Positions 10,256-22,674 of a stretch of 64,000 nucleotides of DNA are shown piece after piece (positions within the stretch are counted from its first letter, which is position 1; every line of letters begins with the position of its first letter). The stretch is taken from positions 53,572,001-53,636,000 of the forward strand of contig CM044320.1 in assembly GCA_024291935.2 (NCBI GenBank), in the 5' to 3' direction. Origin of the DNA: Okapia johnstoni. Taxonomy: Eukaryota; Chordata; Mammalia; Artiodactyla; Giraffidae. Under the pieces are notes generated by a model that was not told where the DNA came from, did no database searches, and saw only the letters and a list, made by a program, of their open reading frames with translations. The position numbers were made by a program, and so were the translations under genes.

Positions 10256-12155
10256 GCAGGGTACAGAAGTGCGTGTCTAATCCAGAGGATGAAAGGAAGA
10301 CGATGCTGTTAAGAAGAGATGAAAAATAAGCATTAAATAGGTTCTTTGTTCTTACTTAATACTCAGAGGGATCAGAGAGATCATATAATCTTGATCCCTC
10401 ATTCTGTAGTTAAGGAAACTGACAGAGAGAGAGAGACTTATCTGAAGTCACACAGAATAGTGAGTGTTATCAGTGGAACACACACAGGTTCTGAGCCCCA
10501 GCTGTGTGCTTTCTTCCTCTATATTATACAGCCCTCCTCCTCCACTCTTGGTTTCTAAGACCCAGCCCTGGTTTTCTCTTCAGCACTCTGGGCCTCCTCC
10601 TGGGACACGTATCAGACAGGCCTCTCTTCTCTTCTGTCTGAATTGTGCCTACACCCCGAGCAGTGCCTGTGAATTGGACTGAGAGTGAAAACAAGCGTGG
10701 GAGGAGAGAAAAAGGAAACGGAGTTTCCATGATGGGGCCTGTAAGATCTTCCACAATGGGTACATCTTATCCTCGGTCACAGCCAAGACAGACATCACCA
10801 CTGTTGTAAGGGGTTATGGGAAATCCCAGGACAGCCAATTTCTCGGTTTTTGAATAGGACAAACTCTACCTCAAGCCAGGCTGACAGCCTGCCATTCTCC
10901 ATACCCCCAAACCCCAGCCACAGGTTCTCAGGCAATGCCTTCCCAATCTGTAACCCTTTCCCATGTCACTGCTGTTTGGAAGACCTTCAGAACAAAAATT
11001 TCCTTAAGTGTAGCATTTTTGCATTCAAGACTTCTTGTGGTCTAAGGGAGCAGTTCAATCTATTCAAGGAGAAAAGAGGGATGCTATTTGATAAATAAAA
11101 CCAAGAAAAATGCCTATTCACTTTTATAACTCTTTCTCCTTCTCTTTTCATCCCCTCTTCCCCCCCCCAAATAAGCTTAGTTAAATGCATCCTGAAAGAA
11201 GACCATCTATAGACTCTTTTTGTCTCTTCTTTACTAAAGTTGTACACTTGGAAAAAAGGAATCTTGTGCTGTCCGTGTTGGGGGACACTAATTTCTTTCC
11301 TCTGGATGGGTTATCATCAGGCATCAAGAATAAAAGGCATCAGTTCATTTGGACTGGTTTACAGGTAGTTCAGTCTAGAAACAGGAGTGAGAATGAGCAG
11401 ATGTCTCGATCATCGAGTTAGTTCTGTGAATTACAGTCTTTAATGCTTCAGTATTATTTCCTTGGTAATGAAACTCTGTCCTTCAAGTACTCACGTTTAC
11501 TCTTCTTTTTCTTTCACAATATCTACACCCTCTCTTCATCTTCTAAAAATCTGTGTTCAAGCTTTTTGCAGTATGCCCAGGTATGGGGCAGACACACAGC
11601 AGTACCACGGGTACTGGAATTCCGACCTTGGTCTTGTCCTTTAGGCAGTAAACATTTGGCAGCTATCAAGTGGAGATAGATGCCGGATATTTTTCTCTTA
11701 TTGTGTGAATCATGATCCGGGCTGAGAATAAATTTCCTCTCCTTTTTCTAATAGAATATGAATCATGAATCAAAATGACTGTGTTGGGTCCCCATGGCCA
11801 CTACATTATGTTTAATCACTGGACTCCATCTAAGTTGCAGTAGAGCAAAGGAGTTATGAGAAAAAGTTATTAGTACAGTTGGAAAGAATTTCTAAACTCC
11901 TTGGGGTGTCTGTGAATAAGAAACCATTTGTAAAACCTCTTTCTATCCCTCTTGTGATAGCTTCAGCTGGTTATCTCTGATGATATTCTCAGTAGAGACA
12001 GATAATAAACCTGACTTACCCTCCTCATAATAATGCTTTAAGTTATAGGAAAATTATACCAGATCTTTAGGTCTAATTACTCAAGCCTAATAACAAGCTT
12101 AGACAAAAAAGTTGAAATCCTGCAACTGCCAATCTCCTATCTTGGGTACCACTGT
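10256..12155. other. Unique intergenic DNA
   Basis: No young element seen in this 1.9 kb. Open frames up to about 86 residues lack recognisable motifs and are taken as chance. No RNA gene seen. Confidence 0.45.
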
Positions 12156-12164
12156 GTACTGTCT

Positions 12165-12445
12165 GCTGCTGCTGCTGCTGCTAAGTCGCATCAGTCATGT
12201 ACAACTCTGTGCGACCCCATAGACAGCAGCCCACCAGGCTCCTCCATCCCTGGGATTCTCCAGGCAAGAATACTGGAGCGGGTTGCCATTTCCTTCTCCA
12301 GTGCATGAAAGTGAAAAGTGAAAGTGAAGTCACTCAGTCGTGTCTGACTCTTCGAAACCCCATGGACTGCAGCCTACCAGGCTCCTCTGTCCATGGGATT
12401 TTCCAGGCAAGAGTTCTGGAGTGAGGTGCCATTGCCTTCTCCAGC
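12165..12445 (-). mobile_element. Bov-A2 SINE (dimeric)
   Basis: Minus-strand dimer: it starts (in plus coordinates) with the reversed CAG tail (tgctgctgctgctgct) and holds two Bov-A units. Flanked by a 9 bp duplication GTACTGTCT at 12156-12164 and 12446-12454. Confidence 0.96.
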
Positions 12446-12454
12446 GTACTGTCT

Positions 12455-13387
12455 AGAAGTCTAGAAAGTTCTCTTTTCTCTCTATTCAGGGCAATTTGTG
12501 GTAGATGGGAGTCACTGAGGCTCTCCTTCGAACCCTCATGGTCTCATCAAATCCCTTCTGGGGGGCTCTTTCATCTTGTCCTTGTTCTGCACTGGGGACC
12601 CACCTCTGCTCCTCCACCCACTGGTGGGTTCAGTAGCAAGCAGGGCATGGGAAAACCCCAGCACACTCCTCTACCTTCCCCCAAACTCATGCAGGTGGTG
12701 ACATTCTCAGCCTGGTTACTGCTGAGACCAGGTGTGTTGGAGGAGCAGACCCCCTCCTCACTCAGGATTACGTAGATCATTAAGGAGTCAATATATTCAT
12801 CAATCCGTCTCCAAGATGTATGGCTTGAACACCAATCTGAGAGGTGGTTATCGATCTTGGGCCTTCCAGTAAATTTGGCCCAGTGTTGTCCAGTTGTATA
12901 AATTCTCCCTCTCCTCTCACCCAAGCATATATTGCTATAGTTATCTCCTCACCAACCTTCTGCAGCTTTTGAAGAAAGAGGTCATATCCACAAAAAGCAA
13001 GATTGATTTAGGCTAGGTACTCTTGAGAGTCAGAGTTATGAATACTAGAGCGGATGAAGCGAAGAAACTTTTCCCCTTGAGAACTTTTCAAAGCTAGAAT
13101 CAGACTGAAATGAAGCAAAAGTAAGGACAGCAGGACACAGAGAGGAACTTCTCAGGTGAGAAAGAATTCCTAAATACTAACCCAGGTCATCAAAGGAACC
13201 CACGTTTTATGACCCTGCCAAGAGTACCTCTCTGATAATAGGAAAAAAAAAAGCAAAGAGACCATGTTCCAAGAGGCACGGTGATGGATTTCTTAAGGTT
13301 GAAGTCAGGGATGTGGGAGTTTTCCTCCTGATGTTTCCCTTTTCTCTGCAGCCTGAATTTCCTCTGATTTGTTTCCCCCTGTCTCCT
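12455..13387. other. Unique intergenic DNA
   Basis: Nothing recognised. A minus-strand open frame of 117 codons at 12571-12924 has no motif of a known family. Confidence 0.45.
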
Positions 13388-13599
13388 ATTGTTGTTTAGT
13401 TGCTAAGCTATGTCTGACTCTTTTGTGACCCCATTGGACAGTAGCCCTCCAGGCTTCTCTGTCCATGGAATTTTCCAGGTAAAAATACTGGAGTGGGTTG
13501 TCATTTCCTACTCCAGGGGATCTTCCTGACCCAGTGATCGAACCCAGGTCTCCTTTATTGCAGATGGATTCTTTACTGCTGAGCCACCAGGGAAGTTCC
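13388..13599 (-). mobile_element. Bov-tA SINE
   Basis: Minus-strand copy with head (ggaacttccctggtggctcagcagtaaag...) and Bov-A body ending at 'cttagcaactaaacaacaat'. Confidence 0.92.
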
Positions 13600-15041
13600 C
13601 TATCTCCTGGCACCATTCTAAATTAGCACAGTCTTAAAACTGAGGTGGAAGTTGTACTCACCTGTCCACTGGTAAAGAGCTGAGTTTGAGGCAATGCAGT
13701 TGTCAGTGCTCGGCACTGCCCTTCCCCCGTTTTGGGATGGAGGTGAGGACAGGGAGAAGGTATCATATTGCATATCGCACCTTTCTCTCTGTCTTCATGA
13801 AACTGCTTTTGCCAGCTTGAAAGGGGAAGCGGAAATGAGAAAACGCTCATACACACATACATACACACACACACATATGCACAGTCCCCGCCTCCTACCC
13901 CAGCCACATCCTCTGTTTAGCTCGGCAGACTGACGGTAGAACAAAATATCTGAGGTCCCCGGAGCTCACCACTAAGGAGCCCTTCCCGTCAAGAGCTGCG
14001 TTGGTCTTTCCGAGACAACAGGAGACCTTTTCCTATTAAGGGGAAGGTACAGCTCACTGAAGGATGTGTATAGGAAAAGTCTTCTAACCATGTAACTGCC
14101 TCAAGTAATTCTGTTGCCTCACATAAAGCTTCTGTCCTCAGCAGGAGAAGTGTCTACAAATGGTAATGCTCTGTCCCTAAAATGATCTCATTTATTTCTG
14201 AGAAGATGCTTACAGCCCCATCACAAACTGAAGAGGGCTCTAAGCCAGATTCCATCTGTTTTCATAACTCTTTCACACTCTCATGAAGTCCCCAGAAGCT
14301 TGTTTTCAAATACTGCACCATTGTAAGCAACTGTTTCTCTGTGTTGATTTCTTAATGTTTTATTTTTTGCTCAAACCAATTCAAAGTATTTCTTGTTAAA
14401 TACCTGATTGATTTCTCACCCCCAAATCTATCACACCCTGGAGATGTCTCCCATTTACTGGCTTTCAGTTTCAAGAAGACTTATTAGGCTCTAGATTTTC
14501 TTCCATCCCTCTGTCAGTTTCACCTCTGACCAGCATTCAGTATCCCTGATGATCCCTCACCCCATCTCTGCAATAGCTCCTGATACTCTTTCTTCTTTGA
14601 TGTTGCACCAAGTTATCTCCTATCTCTCTTTCAGGTCCTGATTCTGTTCCTTTCCTGTGTCATTTACTTACAAATATTTATCAGAATATTTATCATAGGA
14701 GACACACCTCTGATGTACTGCTGGGACTGACTTTCATGTGTTCATTCTTTTCTTCTCAATTTTATGGCTATAACTACAGCTGGATCTCTTTTTACCATGT
14801 TCCCAAATTTCATTTCCATTGCCAATGGGACAACTTCATTGGATATTCACAATATAGTTATATGGTCATGGAAAGAAGCCTAAATTTCTGCTCAGCAAAT
14901 TAACTTCTCTAAATATTATTTTCTTCAAAGATAAGTAGGATTAAAATAATAATTCTCTCTCTCTTTAATACACACAGATACACACAATACATTCATTAAC
15001 ATGTAGGGATAAAAATGTCTAACCTTTTCCCCCAGTATATT
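13600..15041. other. Unique intergenic DNA with a short CA-rich tract
   Basis: A degenerate (CA)n tract at about 13848-13885 (tacacacatacatacacacacac). Otherwise no recognisable repeat or gene. Confidence 0.45.
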
Positions 15042-15202
15042 CTGCTAAGTCGCTTCAGTCCTGTCCGACTTGGTGCGACCCCATAGACGGCAGCCCACCA
15101 GGCTCCTTTGTCTCTGGGATTCTCCAGGCAAGAATATTGGAGTGGGTTGCCATTTCCTTCTCCAGTGCATGAAAGTGAAAAGTGAAAGTGAAGTCGCTCA
15201 GT
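15042..15202 (-). mobile_element. Truncated Bov-A2 SINE
   Basis: Minus-strand: one whole Bov-A unit (15042-15170), the linker, and only the first bases of the second unit (gaagtcgctcagt), after which the similarity stops. Confidence 0.88.
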
Positions 15203-15448
15203 AGGTGTTAAATATAAGCTTTTCGGAGAATTAACTCAAAATCCACAAGCAAAAAACCAAATCTAGCACTCCCTTGGTCTCTTTAACACTATTTCTTTTT
15301 CCCCTGTACAAATTAACTACAAAAACTAACTAATGGAAGTCTTAAAATTGTTTTTAACCTCAAGTTTCTGAAACTTTCCTTAACTACTTTCCTTAACTGT
15401 TAGTTTCAACATGTTGGGGACAGGGAAAGTACCACCTCTATGTTGTCT

Positions 15449-15654
15449 ATTGTTATTTAGTCAGTGAGTCATGTCCAATTCTTTTGTGACCCCCATGGAC
15501 TGTAGCCCACCAGGCTCCTCTGTCCATGGGATTCTCCAGGCAAGAACACTGGAGTGGGTTGCCATGCCCTCCTCCAGTCTTCCCAACCCAGGGATTGAAC
15601 CCGAGTCTCTTGCACTGCAGGCAGATTCTCTACCACTCAGCCACCAGGGAAGCC
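15449..15654 (-). mobile_element. Bov-tA SINE
   Basis: Minus-strand copy; the tRNA-like head is at the right end (ggcttccctggtggctgagtggtagagaatc when read on minus) and the Bov-A end at the left. Confidence 0.93.
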
Positions 15655-16045
15655 TTGGACACATTAACACCTCCAGGCTTCAACTTCCTATCTGCAAAAT
15701 GAAGATAATCTTCCTAAAGGACTAGTTGCAAAACTCTAGGAAAACTCTAGTCCCTGGAGCCGCCAAAGTGACCTTACTCATTAAAGAAGCAAATTTTCAT
15801 TTCACAAAAAATTTCATTTCACAAGCAAATTTTGAGAGGTTTTTTTTGTTAATTAAAAAAAGTCTGTGATTTTTTTTAAAGAAATGTTTTCTTGTTTAAA
15901 AGCAACTGCTGAAAGACAAAGATGCTGCTGTATGATCCCTAGGAAGACAAAGAAGTCCAGAGTATTCTTCTATGTTTGCCTTCTTCCTCAATTGTAGAGT
16001 ATTTCTCTCTCTCCCTCTCATCTACCCTTCCTATGTCCTCTGATA

Positions 16046-16046
<1 letters not shown>
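15655..16046. other. Unique AT-rich spacer
   Basis: Contains an imperfect local duplication of 'tttcatttcaca' around 15797-15827. No gene or element recognised. Confidence 0.4.

Positions 16047-16082
<36 letters not shown>
16047..16082 (+). repeat. (TG)18 microsatellite
   Basis: About 36 bp of uninterrupted TG, directly abutting a Bov-A-type SINE. Confidence 0.97.
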
Positions 16083-16089
<7 letters not shown>

Positions 16090-16237
16090 TCAGTCTCTCA
16101 GTTGTGTCCAACTCTTTGCGATCCCTTGGACTGTAGTCCACCGGGCTCCTCTCTCCATGGAATTCTCCAGGGAAGAATACTGGAGTTGGTAGTCATTTTC
16201 TTCTCCAGGGGATCTTCCCCACCCAGGAATGGAGCCT
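16083..16237 (-). mobile_element. Bov-tA/Bov-A SINE fragment
   Basis: Minus-strand Bov-A body with the beginning of the tRNA-derived part (gatcttccccacccaggaatgg); the head is lost or diverged. Its 3' end abuts the TG repeat. Confidence 0.85.
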
Positions 16238-16813
16238 CTATATCTTTCACTCTGTAAAGTTATCTCATCATATATTCCACGGGCTTCCTGAATCCTTGAC
16301 CAATTGTCCTTTTTCTGCTAGATGTAGTTCAAGATTTCAGGAGGTTTTTAGGAGATTTTGCTGGTTTTTTTTTCCTGGTTAAAAATAAAAACCTTAAACT
16401 ATCTGAGATGTGGTGTTATCTCTCCACTGCCCATGCGATTCAGTAGTTTAACGCCTTATCACATGGCCAACTCCATCAAACAGCTGAGCAGGGTTGGGAA
16501 CAAGTTCTGAAGCTACCAGATTGAGAGCTAGTTGGCAGGCAGCCCAGCCAGACCTGGGGCAGAGCCAGGACAGCTGCCCAGCAAGACTGTCCCAAGATGG
16601 ACAAGCTGCTGCTCACAGCCGCTGCTCTGGGCCAAGCAGCTGGACCTCTTTGCCCCAGCCCAGATGCAAGCTAGTTGCTTCCATTTCAGTTCTCAGCTTT
16701 CTCTGTTTTCAGACTGTGGGGTTTGCGAACAGCCATTTTCCACTGGGTCTGTTTCTGCAAATCACTGATGTGGGAGTTTGAATGCATTTGTCCCCTTCCT
16801 GTACCAAAGGCTC
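16238..16813. other. Unique intergenic DNA
   Basis: A moderately GC-rich part at 16480-16700 has overlapping open frames of up to 95 codons in several frames, but none shows a known motif or splice-supported structure. Not called as a gene. Confidence 0.4.
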
Positions 16814-16830
16814 AAAAGTGGGGGAGAGAG

Positions 16831-16937
16831 GGACTTCCCTGGCAGTCCAGTGGTTAAGACTCTGCTTCCAGTGCAGGGGGTACAGGTTCGATCCCTAGTC
16901 AGGGAACTAAGAGCCCACATAGCCAAAAAAAGTTTTT
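16831..16937 (+). mobile_element. CHR-type tRNA-Glu-derived SINE
   Basis: Head 'gacttccctggcagtccagtggttaagactc' with B-box 'ggttcgatccctagtcaggga', ending in an A-rich tail. Flanked by a 16-17 bp duplication AAAAGTGGGG(G)AGAGAG at 16814-16830 and 16938-16953 that differs by one G. Confidence 0.93.
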
Positions 16938-17193
16938 AAAAGTGGGGAGAGAGCATGGGTAGTGCCCTAGGGGAGAAAGTAGGGGTTCAACTCATGAAGA
17001 GTTTTCTGAACTTCATGAGAAATTCAGATCTCCAGAGAGTCATCTTGTCCTTTTCTTTGCTTCTGTGCTTGGCAGTACAGGATTCAGAGAAGTGGGATTT
17101 ACTATTATTTCCTAATACACCCAGTGCCCTGAATCACTCAACTTAACTGCAATGAAGTTCTTCATTCTGTTTTGCTATCTCTTCCCTGTTATA

Positions 17194-17411
17194 GGGCTTT
17201 CCTGGTAGCTCAGACGATGAAGCATCTGCCTACAATGCGGGAGACCCGGGTTCGATCCCTGGGTTGGGAAGATCCCTTGGAGAAGGAAATGGCAACCCAC
17301 TCCAGTATTCTTGCCTGGAAAATCCCATGGACTGAGGAGCCTGGTAGGCTACAGTCCATGGGGTCGCAAAGAATTGGACGCAACTGAGCGACTTCACTTT
17401 CACTTTCACTT
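17194..17411 (+). mobile_element. Bov-tA SINE
   Basis: Complete copy with tRNA-like head and Bov-A body, ending 'gagcgacttcactttcactttcac'. Target-site duplication TTCCCTGTT(A/G)TA at 17182-17193 and 17412-17423 with one mismatch. Confidence 0.96.
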
Positions 17412-17423
17412 TTCCCTGTTGTA

Positions 17424-19490
17424 AATCCAGCAGAACTAAAGAGCAGTATGTCACAAGCCTCTGCAGAGGGCATTCCTGTGGGGATCTGATGTGATAATTC
17501 TATTTGAATTGTATTTAGTTGTCTGCCATCTAAGTTCCAGAGAAAAACTAGATCCAGGAGGATACAAAGATAGATAATATAGAATGCTATCCCTTAGAAG
17601 GCTTACTCTCTTGCGTGATTATATAATTTGGAGGAAATACATGGCTAACAAAAGAAAAAACTTGATTCTTTAAAGTACAACTTCTTGAAGATTTTAACAA
17701 GCTGATATCAGTTGCGACTCTCTTAGAAGGAGTTTCTATTTCCCAAATGTCTTAGTCTCTCTCTCTCTTTTTTTTTTGAGGAACATCCCCAAAAAATCAC
17801 TCATAGGAAAGTTGTCCTCCACTACAGTCATTTTTGTTCTGTCCTCTCTAGATTAAAAAAAGCTGTTCATGTCTTTTATCACACTCAGATGGTTTGAACA
17901 GAGATTGTCTGGTAAGCCTATGTCCTACCTTTCTTCTGATCAAGCCTGTTTAATTCAGAAGTATGTCATTTAACTTAGAGGCCTCATGGGGTCTCAAGCA
18001 TGATTCATGTAGTAAGCTCAGTGTCTTAGAAGCCCTTTGAGGAGGACAGAGTCTGGGGTCCACAGGGTGTGAACATAAGTGCAGTGAAAGAGGAGGGATC
18101 TGGGGATTCACAGGATGACAGTCAGAGGACTTTGGGAGCTGGAACAACCCTGTGGACTTGAGGAACAAGAAATGTGGAAAAAATTTCAGCTTGGTCTCCC
18201 TAGCTAGAAGAAAGGACGGCTTCTAAGATGGTTCCTCTCTCTACCAGGAAGCTGGTACAAAGTCAACACTCATAGCAATGGTATAACTGGTGGTGAGAAA
18301 ATAGTGAGGGGATGACAGAAAAGCTGTCAAAATGTTTGGGCGAAAGAGCTTCTAAGGTGAGTTGAACCTTTGAGAAACTCTGCATCAAGTGCCAGGAGGC
18401 AGTTAGTGACCTCATGGACTTGGGAAACATTTAAAGCTGTGGTCTTTAGGTCCAGCACTCTAAAGTCTTTGAAAGGATGGGGATTAAAAGCCGCAACAGC
18501 AGGCAGAATCTGAAGGCTGCTTTAGATCTGATATAAGGGGAAATGTAGTGTTTGAGTGCGGGGTTTAGAGGCAGAACATGAGAACTTGGGTTCTGATGAG
18601 GAAGGCGGGAGGAGCAGATTGCCGGAAGAGGGGGAGGGCTCTTTTCTAAGCCCACATTCTCCTCTCATCTCTACAGAAGAGAAGCCCTGAAACTCTGAGG
18701 CCATTCCACCGAAGTTAGCCTGTTTTTCCCAGCCACAGTCGACCAGAGAATCTGGGGGGCAGAGCAGATATGGAGGCAGGAGAGGGTGTGGGGCAGAACC
18801 CACTGATGGGTGGAGAACAACAAGCCAGGATTTCTGGAAGGACGTTGAAAAGTTTCATCAGTGATGTGTCAGTTAATCAGAGGAAGTGGGATAACCGTCA
18901 GCTTCTGATCAGAGGGAGAGCTGTGGAGCAGGAGATGGTGTAGGGTCCACCCCAGCTATTGGTCTGTGCAGGAGTCTCAGCTCCAAGGAGCGTTCTCTTT
19001 GTTTAGGGTTAGAGAGAGAGAAAGAGGAAGAAGGGAGGAGAAGAAGAGAAACGGAACCTGAGACAAGCGCAGAGAGAGAATCTGAAAGGAAGTGATCCAT
19101 ACACAAGAGAAAGTAAAACTGGACTGTAAAACCACCCCAACTTCGAAAGGCAAGTTGCTTTGGCCGACCGACCTCATAAAAACATCTCATCTCTTGCAGG
19201 CACCTGCTCCCGCCCCGACTGTCCTCCTGCTTCACCGAGGGGACAGTTCCCTCCTCCGGAGCCCCCCCGACCTTACCTACTTGGAGCTGGCAGTGGCCAG
19301 GACCACCTTAGAAGGTAGGAGGAAATGAGAGGGTGGGTGTGAATGAAGTTTAAACTCAAGTGTTCCGTAGTCACATACTATCATCTTTGCTGCACTCAGG
19401 ATGAACTGGTTTCTTCTGAAATATGTTTGGTAAAGGCGAGGAGTCAAAAGACTGTCCTTTAGACTTTGATCTGTATCTTTTCTGGATTTT
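17424..19490. other. Unique intergenic DNA
   Basis: No young repeat. Purine-rich stretch near 19010-19050. The part at 19190-19320 has elevated C+G, several CpGs and a canonical minus-strand donor-like GTAAGG at 19276-19271, listed as a finding. No coding gene recognised. Confidence 0.4.
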
Positions 19491-19499
19491 AGGTTTCTT

Positions 19500-19620
19500 T
19501 TTTTAAAAAATATTTTTTGGCCGAGGTATGTGGGATTTTAGTTCTTTGACCAGGGATCAAATCCAAATCCCCTGGATTTCAAGGCAGATTCTTAATCCCT
19601 GGATCACCAGGGAAGTCTCA
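19500..19620 (-). mobile_element. CHR-type tRNA-derived SINE fragment
   Basis: Minus-strand: 'gacttccctggtgatccagggattaag...' head and 'tttgatccctggtcaaagaactaaaatcccacatacc' body. Flanked by AGGTTTCTT at 19491-19499 and 19621-19629. Confidence 0.88.
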
Positions 19621-19849
19621 AGGTTTCTTAACTATAAAATGATTAGATGAAAATAAATGGTCTTCAAGTTTCTTTCCAGTATAACATTTTATGTTTCTAG
19701 TAATTCTAGTTACCATTTTTTGAGTAAATACTCTGGGGAAAACAGTGAATATATCTTGACTCTAGACTTCACAACTCACTTCCATAGGGTGGACTTTATA
19801 ACCCAAAGATAAATTAAATGAGACTTTAAGCAGAATCTCCATGTCCTGG

Positions 19850-19883
19850 TGTTTCCAGGAGGTGTTTGTTTCCAGGAGGTGTT
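19850..19883 (+). repeat. 17 bp perfect tandem duplication
   Basis: TGTTTCCAGGAGGTGTT is present twice back to back at 19850-19866 and 19867-19883. Confidence 0.95.
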
Positions 19884-20154
19884 TCCTATTCTGCCAACTT
19901 CTGTGTGCAGATGAATTTTTCAAGTAATTTTCTTTAAGGGCCACCAGGTGGCAGCCTATACTTTTCTCTGAGTTCTGCTTTGCCCAAGGTAGTAGGTAGC
20001 ATCAACTACCAGGCCACAGTTGAAAAGGTTGACATAACCCAAACTTATGAATTATCTCAAGAGATTGGATGGATTTGAGGGTTAAAAATAAAAGAGGGTT
20101 TATTCCTAAGATTGAGTAAATTTTTATTTGAGTCAAAGTTGAATAGGATTTTGA

Positions 20155-22470
20155 AAGTTTCTATGAAGACCTACAAAACCGTCTAGAACAACCCAAAAAA
20201 CTGTCCTTTTCATTATAGGGGACTGGAATGCAAAAGTAGGAAGTCAAGAAACACCTGGAGTAACAGGCAAATTTGGCCTTGGAGTACAGAATGAAGCAGG
20301 GCAAAGGCTAATGGAGTTTTGCCAAGAGAACACACTGGTCATAGCAAATACCCTCTTCCAACAACACAAGCAAAGACTCTACACATGGACATCACCAGAT
20401 GGTCAATACCAAAATCAGATTGATTATATTCTTTGCAGCCAAAGATGGAGAAGCTCTATACAGTCAGCAAAAACAAGACTGGGAGCTCACTGTGGCTAAG
20501 ATCATGAACTCCTTATTGCCAAATTCAGACTTAAACTGAAGAAAGTAGGGAAAACCATTCAGGTATGACCTTAACCAAATCCCTTATGATATACAGTGGA
20601 AGTAACAAATAGATTCAAGGGATTAGATCTGATAGACAGAGTGCCTGAAGAACTATGGACGGAGGTTCATGACATTGTTAAGGAGGCAGTGATAAAGACC
20701 ATCCCCAAGAAAAAGAAATGCAAAAAGGCAAACTGGTTGTCTGAGGAGGCCTTACAAATAGCTGTGAAAAGAAGAGAAGCTAAAGGCAAAAGTGAAAAGG
20801 AAAGATGCAGAGTTCCAAAGAATAGCAAGGAGAGATAAGAAAGCCTTCCTCAGTTATCAATGCAAAGAAACAGAGGAAAACAATAGAAAGGGAAAGACTA
20901 GAGATCTCTTCAAGAAAATTAGAGATACCAAGGGAACATTTCATGCAAAGATGGGCACAATAAAGAACAGAAATGGTATGGACTTAACAGAAGCAGAAGA
21001 TATTAAGAAGAGGTGGCATGAATACACAGAAGAACTATACAAAAAAGATGTTTACAACCCAGATAATCACTATGGTGTGATCACTCACCTAGAGCCAGTT
21101 ATCCAGGAATGCGAAGTCACGTGGGCCTTAGGAAGCATCCCTACGAACAAAGCTAGTGGAGGTAATGGAATTCCTGTTGAGCTATTTCAAATCCTAAAAG
21201 ATGATGCTGTGAAAGTGCTGTGCCCAATATGCCAGCAAATCTGGAAAACTCAGCAGTGGCCATAGGACTAAAAAGGTCAGTTTTCATTTTAATCCCAAAG
21301 AAAGGCAATGCCAAAGAATGCTCAAACTACCTCACAATTGCACTCATCCCACACGCTAGCACAGTAGTGCTCAAAATTCTCCAAGCCAGACTTCAACAGT
21401 ATGTGAACCGTGAACTTCCAGATGTTCAAGGTGGATTTAGAAAAGGCAAAGGAACCAGAGATCAAATTGCCAACATTCGCTGGATCATCAAGGAAGCGAG
21501 AGAGTTCCAGAAAGACATCTATTTCTGCTTTATTGACTATGCCAAAGCCTTTGACTGTGTAGATCACAACAAACTGTGGAAAATTATTAAAGAGATGGGA
21601 ATACCAGACCACCTGACCTGCCTCCCAAGAAATCTGTATGCAGGTTAGGAAGCAACTGTTAGAACTGGACATGGAAAAACAGACTGGTTCCAAATCAGGA
21701 AAGGAACACGTCAAGACTATATATTGTCACCGTGCTTATTTAACTTACATGCAGAGTACATCATGAGAAATGCCAGGCTGGATGAAGCACAAGCTGGAAT
21801 CGAGATTGCTGGGAGAAATATCAATAACCTCAAATATGCAGATGACACAACCCTAACAATGGTGACAGTGGCTGACTTTATTTTTTTGGACTCCAAATTC
21901 ACTGCACATGGTGACTTCAGCCATGAAATTAAAAGACCCTGGCTCCTTGGAAGAAAAGTTATGACCAGCCTAGACAGCATATTAAAAAGCAGACATTGCT
22001 TTGCCAACTAAGGTCCATCTGGTCAAAGCTATGGTTTTTCCAGTAGTCATGTATGGATGTGAGAGTTGCACTGTAAAGAGAGCTGAGCACAGCAGAATTG
22101 ATGCTTTTGAACTGTGGTGTTGGAGAAGACTCTTGAGAGTCCCTTGGACTTCAAGGAGATCCAAGCAGTCCATCCTAAAGGAAATCAGTCCTTAATATTC
22201 ATTGGAAGGACTGATGTTGAAGCTGAAACTCCAATACTTTGGCCACCTGATGTGAAGAGCTGACTCATTTGAAAAGACTCTGATGCTGGGAAAGATTGAA
22301 GGTGGGAGGAGAAGGGGGCAACAGAAGATAAAATGGTGGGATGGCATCACCGACTCAATGGACATGAGTTTGAGTAAACTCCAGGAGTTGGTGATGGACA
22401 GGGAGGCCTGGCATGCTGCAGTCCATGGGTTTGCAAAGAGTCAGACACGACTGAGCGACGGAACTTAACT
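20155..22470 (+). mobile_element. BovB LINE, longest copy in the window (about 2.3 kb)
   Basis: 5'-truncated BovB (RTE clade). It keeps the C-terminal part of the AP-type endonuclease (GDWNAKVGS near 20221, IDYIL near 20420), the linker and most of the reverse transcriptase (FCFIDYAKAFDCVDH near 21525, YADDTT near 21836). Directly after the YADD motif about 100 bp or more are missing relative to the other copies, so the sequence jumps to DFIFLDSKF. Stop codons and frameshifts break the frame into at least seven pieces. The 3' end has the usual 'agtcagacacgactgagcgac' end. Nonfunctional. Confidence 0.95.
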
Positions 22471-22674
22471 GAAGGAATAAAAGGCTATACTGGCATATGT
22501 GAGTGAGCATAAGTCCCAAGGTGGAAATTACAGGGTATTCTTGGGAAAACTCAAGTAATGCCAGGTAAGTTGTACGATAAAGAATGAGAGGAACATGATT
22601 GTTAAGATAGTTTGAGGCTAGAAATCTGAAGGAATTCCTTGGATGTCATGGTTCAGGGTTTGAACTTTGTTTTA

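Noticed and set aside
20155..22470. BovB pieces as host protein-coding genes
   Set aside because: The separate open frames are fragments of one decayed retrotransposon.
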